64,000 nucleotides of DNA from positions 45,069 to 109,068 of the forward strand of contig SCNS01000018.1 of NCBI GenBank assembly GCA_005503215.1. Reading direction: 5' to 3'. Under the pieces are notes generated by a model, which saw only the letters and a program-made list of their open reading frames with translations, did not search any database and was not told the DNA's origin. Shown in pieces: positions 63,093-64,000 of this stretch. Made by a program: the position numbers and the translations under genes. Position 1 is the first letter of the stretch; each line of letters opens with the position of its first letter. Source of the stretch: Sphingomonadaceae bacterium 3R27C6. Its GTDB lineage: Bacteria; Pseudomonadota; Alphaproteobacteria; Sphingomonadales; Sphingomonadaceae.

Positions 63093-63971
63093 TCAGTCTC
63101 GCCGGGCCTTTGGCGTCCCTCCCGCCGAACGGACGAAGCGGTAACTCTTCTGCTCATAGTTCCGCGCGCGCAGGAAGTTGTGGGCGTTGTTGATCATGAT
63201 GTCGCTCATGATCTCGATCGTGCCGCATCCGCCCTTGGTGAGCGCCGTTTCGGCGGCGGTCAGGAGCGCCGTCCCGATGCCGCGGCGCCGATGGTCGCCG
63301 TCGACCAGCAGCAGGGTGACGCGGCCGACAAGGCCGTGCTGCAAGGTCGGAACGACGCCCCAGGCGCAGCATCCGATCAGCCCGTCGGCATCGGCGACGA
63401 GAAGCCCGGCCTTCGCTTTGCCGATCGCCTCAACGTTCGCATCGATCGATATGCGCTTGGGCGGCTCGGCAAGCTGGGCGAGCAGACGGGCGAGAGCTTT
63501 TCGGTCCTTGCCCGTCGCGGGCCGCAGGCTGAGCTCGGGTTCCGGCAGGACTTCGGGTTTGACGATCCTCAGCACCGGCTTGGCTTTCGGCGGCGGCGGC
63601 GGATCCTGCCGCCTTCGTGCAGGCTCGGGTGACGGTGGCGGACTCGTTTTTCCGCGTCGGCGGATAGGCGAATGCTCCTCGATGGGTTCGGCGGCTTTGG
63701 GTGCCTTCTTGGCAGGCTTCGCCGCGGGTTCGCGTTCGGCCGAGAGTTTCCAGCTGTCGGCCGCGCCGCCGCGAAGATAGTGCGCGATGTCGGCGGCGCT
63801 TGCCATGAGCCCTTGTTCGCCGATCCCGAGGAGCGGCTTGCCCGCCGCATCGGTGAGGCCGAACTTCCCATAGTCGCCGACGCCCGGCGTTCGCTTTCGC
63901 GACCGGACGAGTTTCATCCCGCGGTGTTCGGCGATTGCGCGAAGCTCGTCGGCTGTCGGCTCGGTTGTCAT
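63093..63971 (-). CDS. GNAT acetyltransferase with N-terminal extension
   Basis: 292 residues. The first 75 residues form a small domain (MKLVRSRKRTPGVGDYGKFG, ADIAHYLRGG) like those in sphingomonad fusion proteins; a Pro/Lys/Arg-rich linker follows (80-145); the GNAT domain (150-285) has the acetyl-CoA loop DHRRRGIGTALL and FLRARNYEQKSYRFVR. Substrate unknown. The linker makes the N-terminal part flexible, perhaps for DNA or ribosome targeting; that is inferred. Confidence 0.75.
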   Translation of the reverse strand: MTTEPTADELRAIAEHRGMKLVRSRKRTPGVGDYGKFGLTDAAGKPLLGIGEQGLMASAADIAHYLRGGAADSWKLSAEREPAAKPAKKAPKAAEPIEEHSPIRRRGKTSPPPSPEPARRRQDPPPPPKAKPVLRIVKPEVLPEPELSLRPATGKDRKALARLLAQLAEPPKRISIDANVEAIGKAKAGLLVADADGLIGCCAWGVVPTLQHGLVGRVTLLLVDGDHRRRGIGTALLTAAETALTKGGCGTIEIMSDIMINNAHNFLRARNYEQKSYRFVRSAGGTPKARRD

Positions 63972-64000
63972 CGATCAGGGCCGGAGAGGAGAGGCGGGGC

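Overview
The window is high-GC, densely packed chromosomal DNA from an alphaproteobacterium. It is most likely a sphingomonad (Sphingopyxis, Sphingomonas or a relative). Pointers are an EL222-like LOV-HTH regulator, an HWE histidine kinase, a SciP/DUF1153 protein, a Usg protein, DUF5818 and DUF736 proteins, a carotenoid desaturase beside a photolyase, and RpoH-type promoter hexamers of the alphaproteobacterial kind. No rRNA, tRNA, CRISPR array or complete insertion sequence was seen. All calls come from reading the sequence; no database search was possible.

Layout. 1-9.4 kb holds housekeeping and signalling genes: the start of a DUF4142 lipoprotein, a HAD phosphatase, a tightly overlapping operon (histidine phosphatase, NAD(P)H-hydrate dehydratase, MgtC-like protein, thioredoxin-reductase-like flavoprotein), and a PAS-GAF-HWE kinase divergent from a lone receiver protein. 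9.6-22.9 kb is an accessory, defence-type island: a DUF736 protein, a fused nucleotidyltransferase-HEPN protein, a giant KAP P-loop NTPase, a coupled set (35-residue ORF, CD-NTase-like enzyme, degenerate diadenylate-cyclase-like protein), and a complete type II CBASS (CD-NTase, Cap2 E1/E2, Cap3 JAMM protease, convergent Cap15-like membrane effector). 23-26.5 kb holds small exported or membrane proteins and a receiver. 26.5-43.7 kb is dominated by light and stress functions: trpB, folE, a broken groEL copy, hemH, a fasciclin protein, SnoaL-like and ABM proteins, photolyase, crtI, a renalase-like oxidoreductase, a LOV-HTH regulator, an SDR, receivers and two hybrid kinases, one with a LOV sensor. 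43.7-56.9 kb carries twin small RNA genes, a glycine-zipper protein, SciP-like, exported proteins, a 941-residue exported CHAT protein, a BON protein, a TupA-like ATP-grasp protein and a DJ-1 protein. 57-64 kb is a heat-shock region (groES-groEL, hsp20, YdcH-like) followed by mannose-6-phosphate isomerase, phosphatidylserine decarboxylase and a GNAT protein.

How parts may work together. A 14-bp dyad, close to TGYCCCTTGGGGCA, recurs five times between 28.6 and 36.0 kb. The sites lie in front of folE, hemH, the fasciclin/SnoaL genes, the photolyase and the LOV-HTH gene. This suggests a small light regulon run by the LOV-HTH protein. Three heat-shock genes share CTTGAA-N16/17-CCTA promoters, and hsp20 also has a ROSE-like leader. 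In the island, type II CBASS sits directly after a second CD-NTase paired with a DAC-like protein that keeps DGA but has lost RHR. That pair, possibly with the KAP NTPase, is the best candidate for an undescribed nucleotide-signalling immune module.
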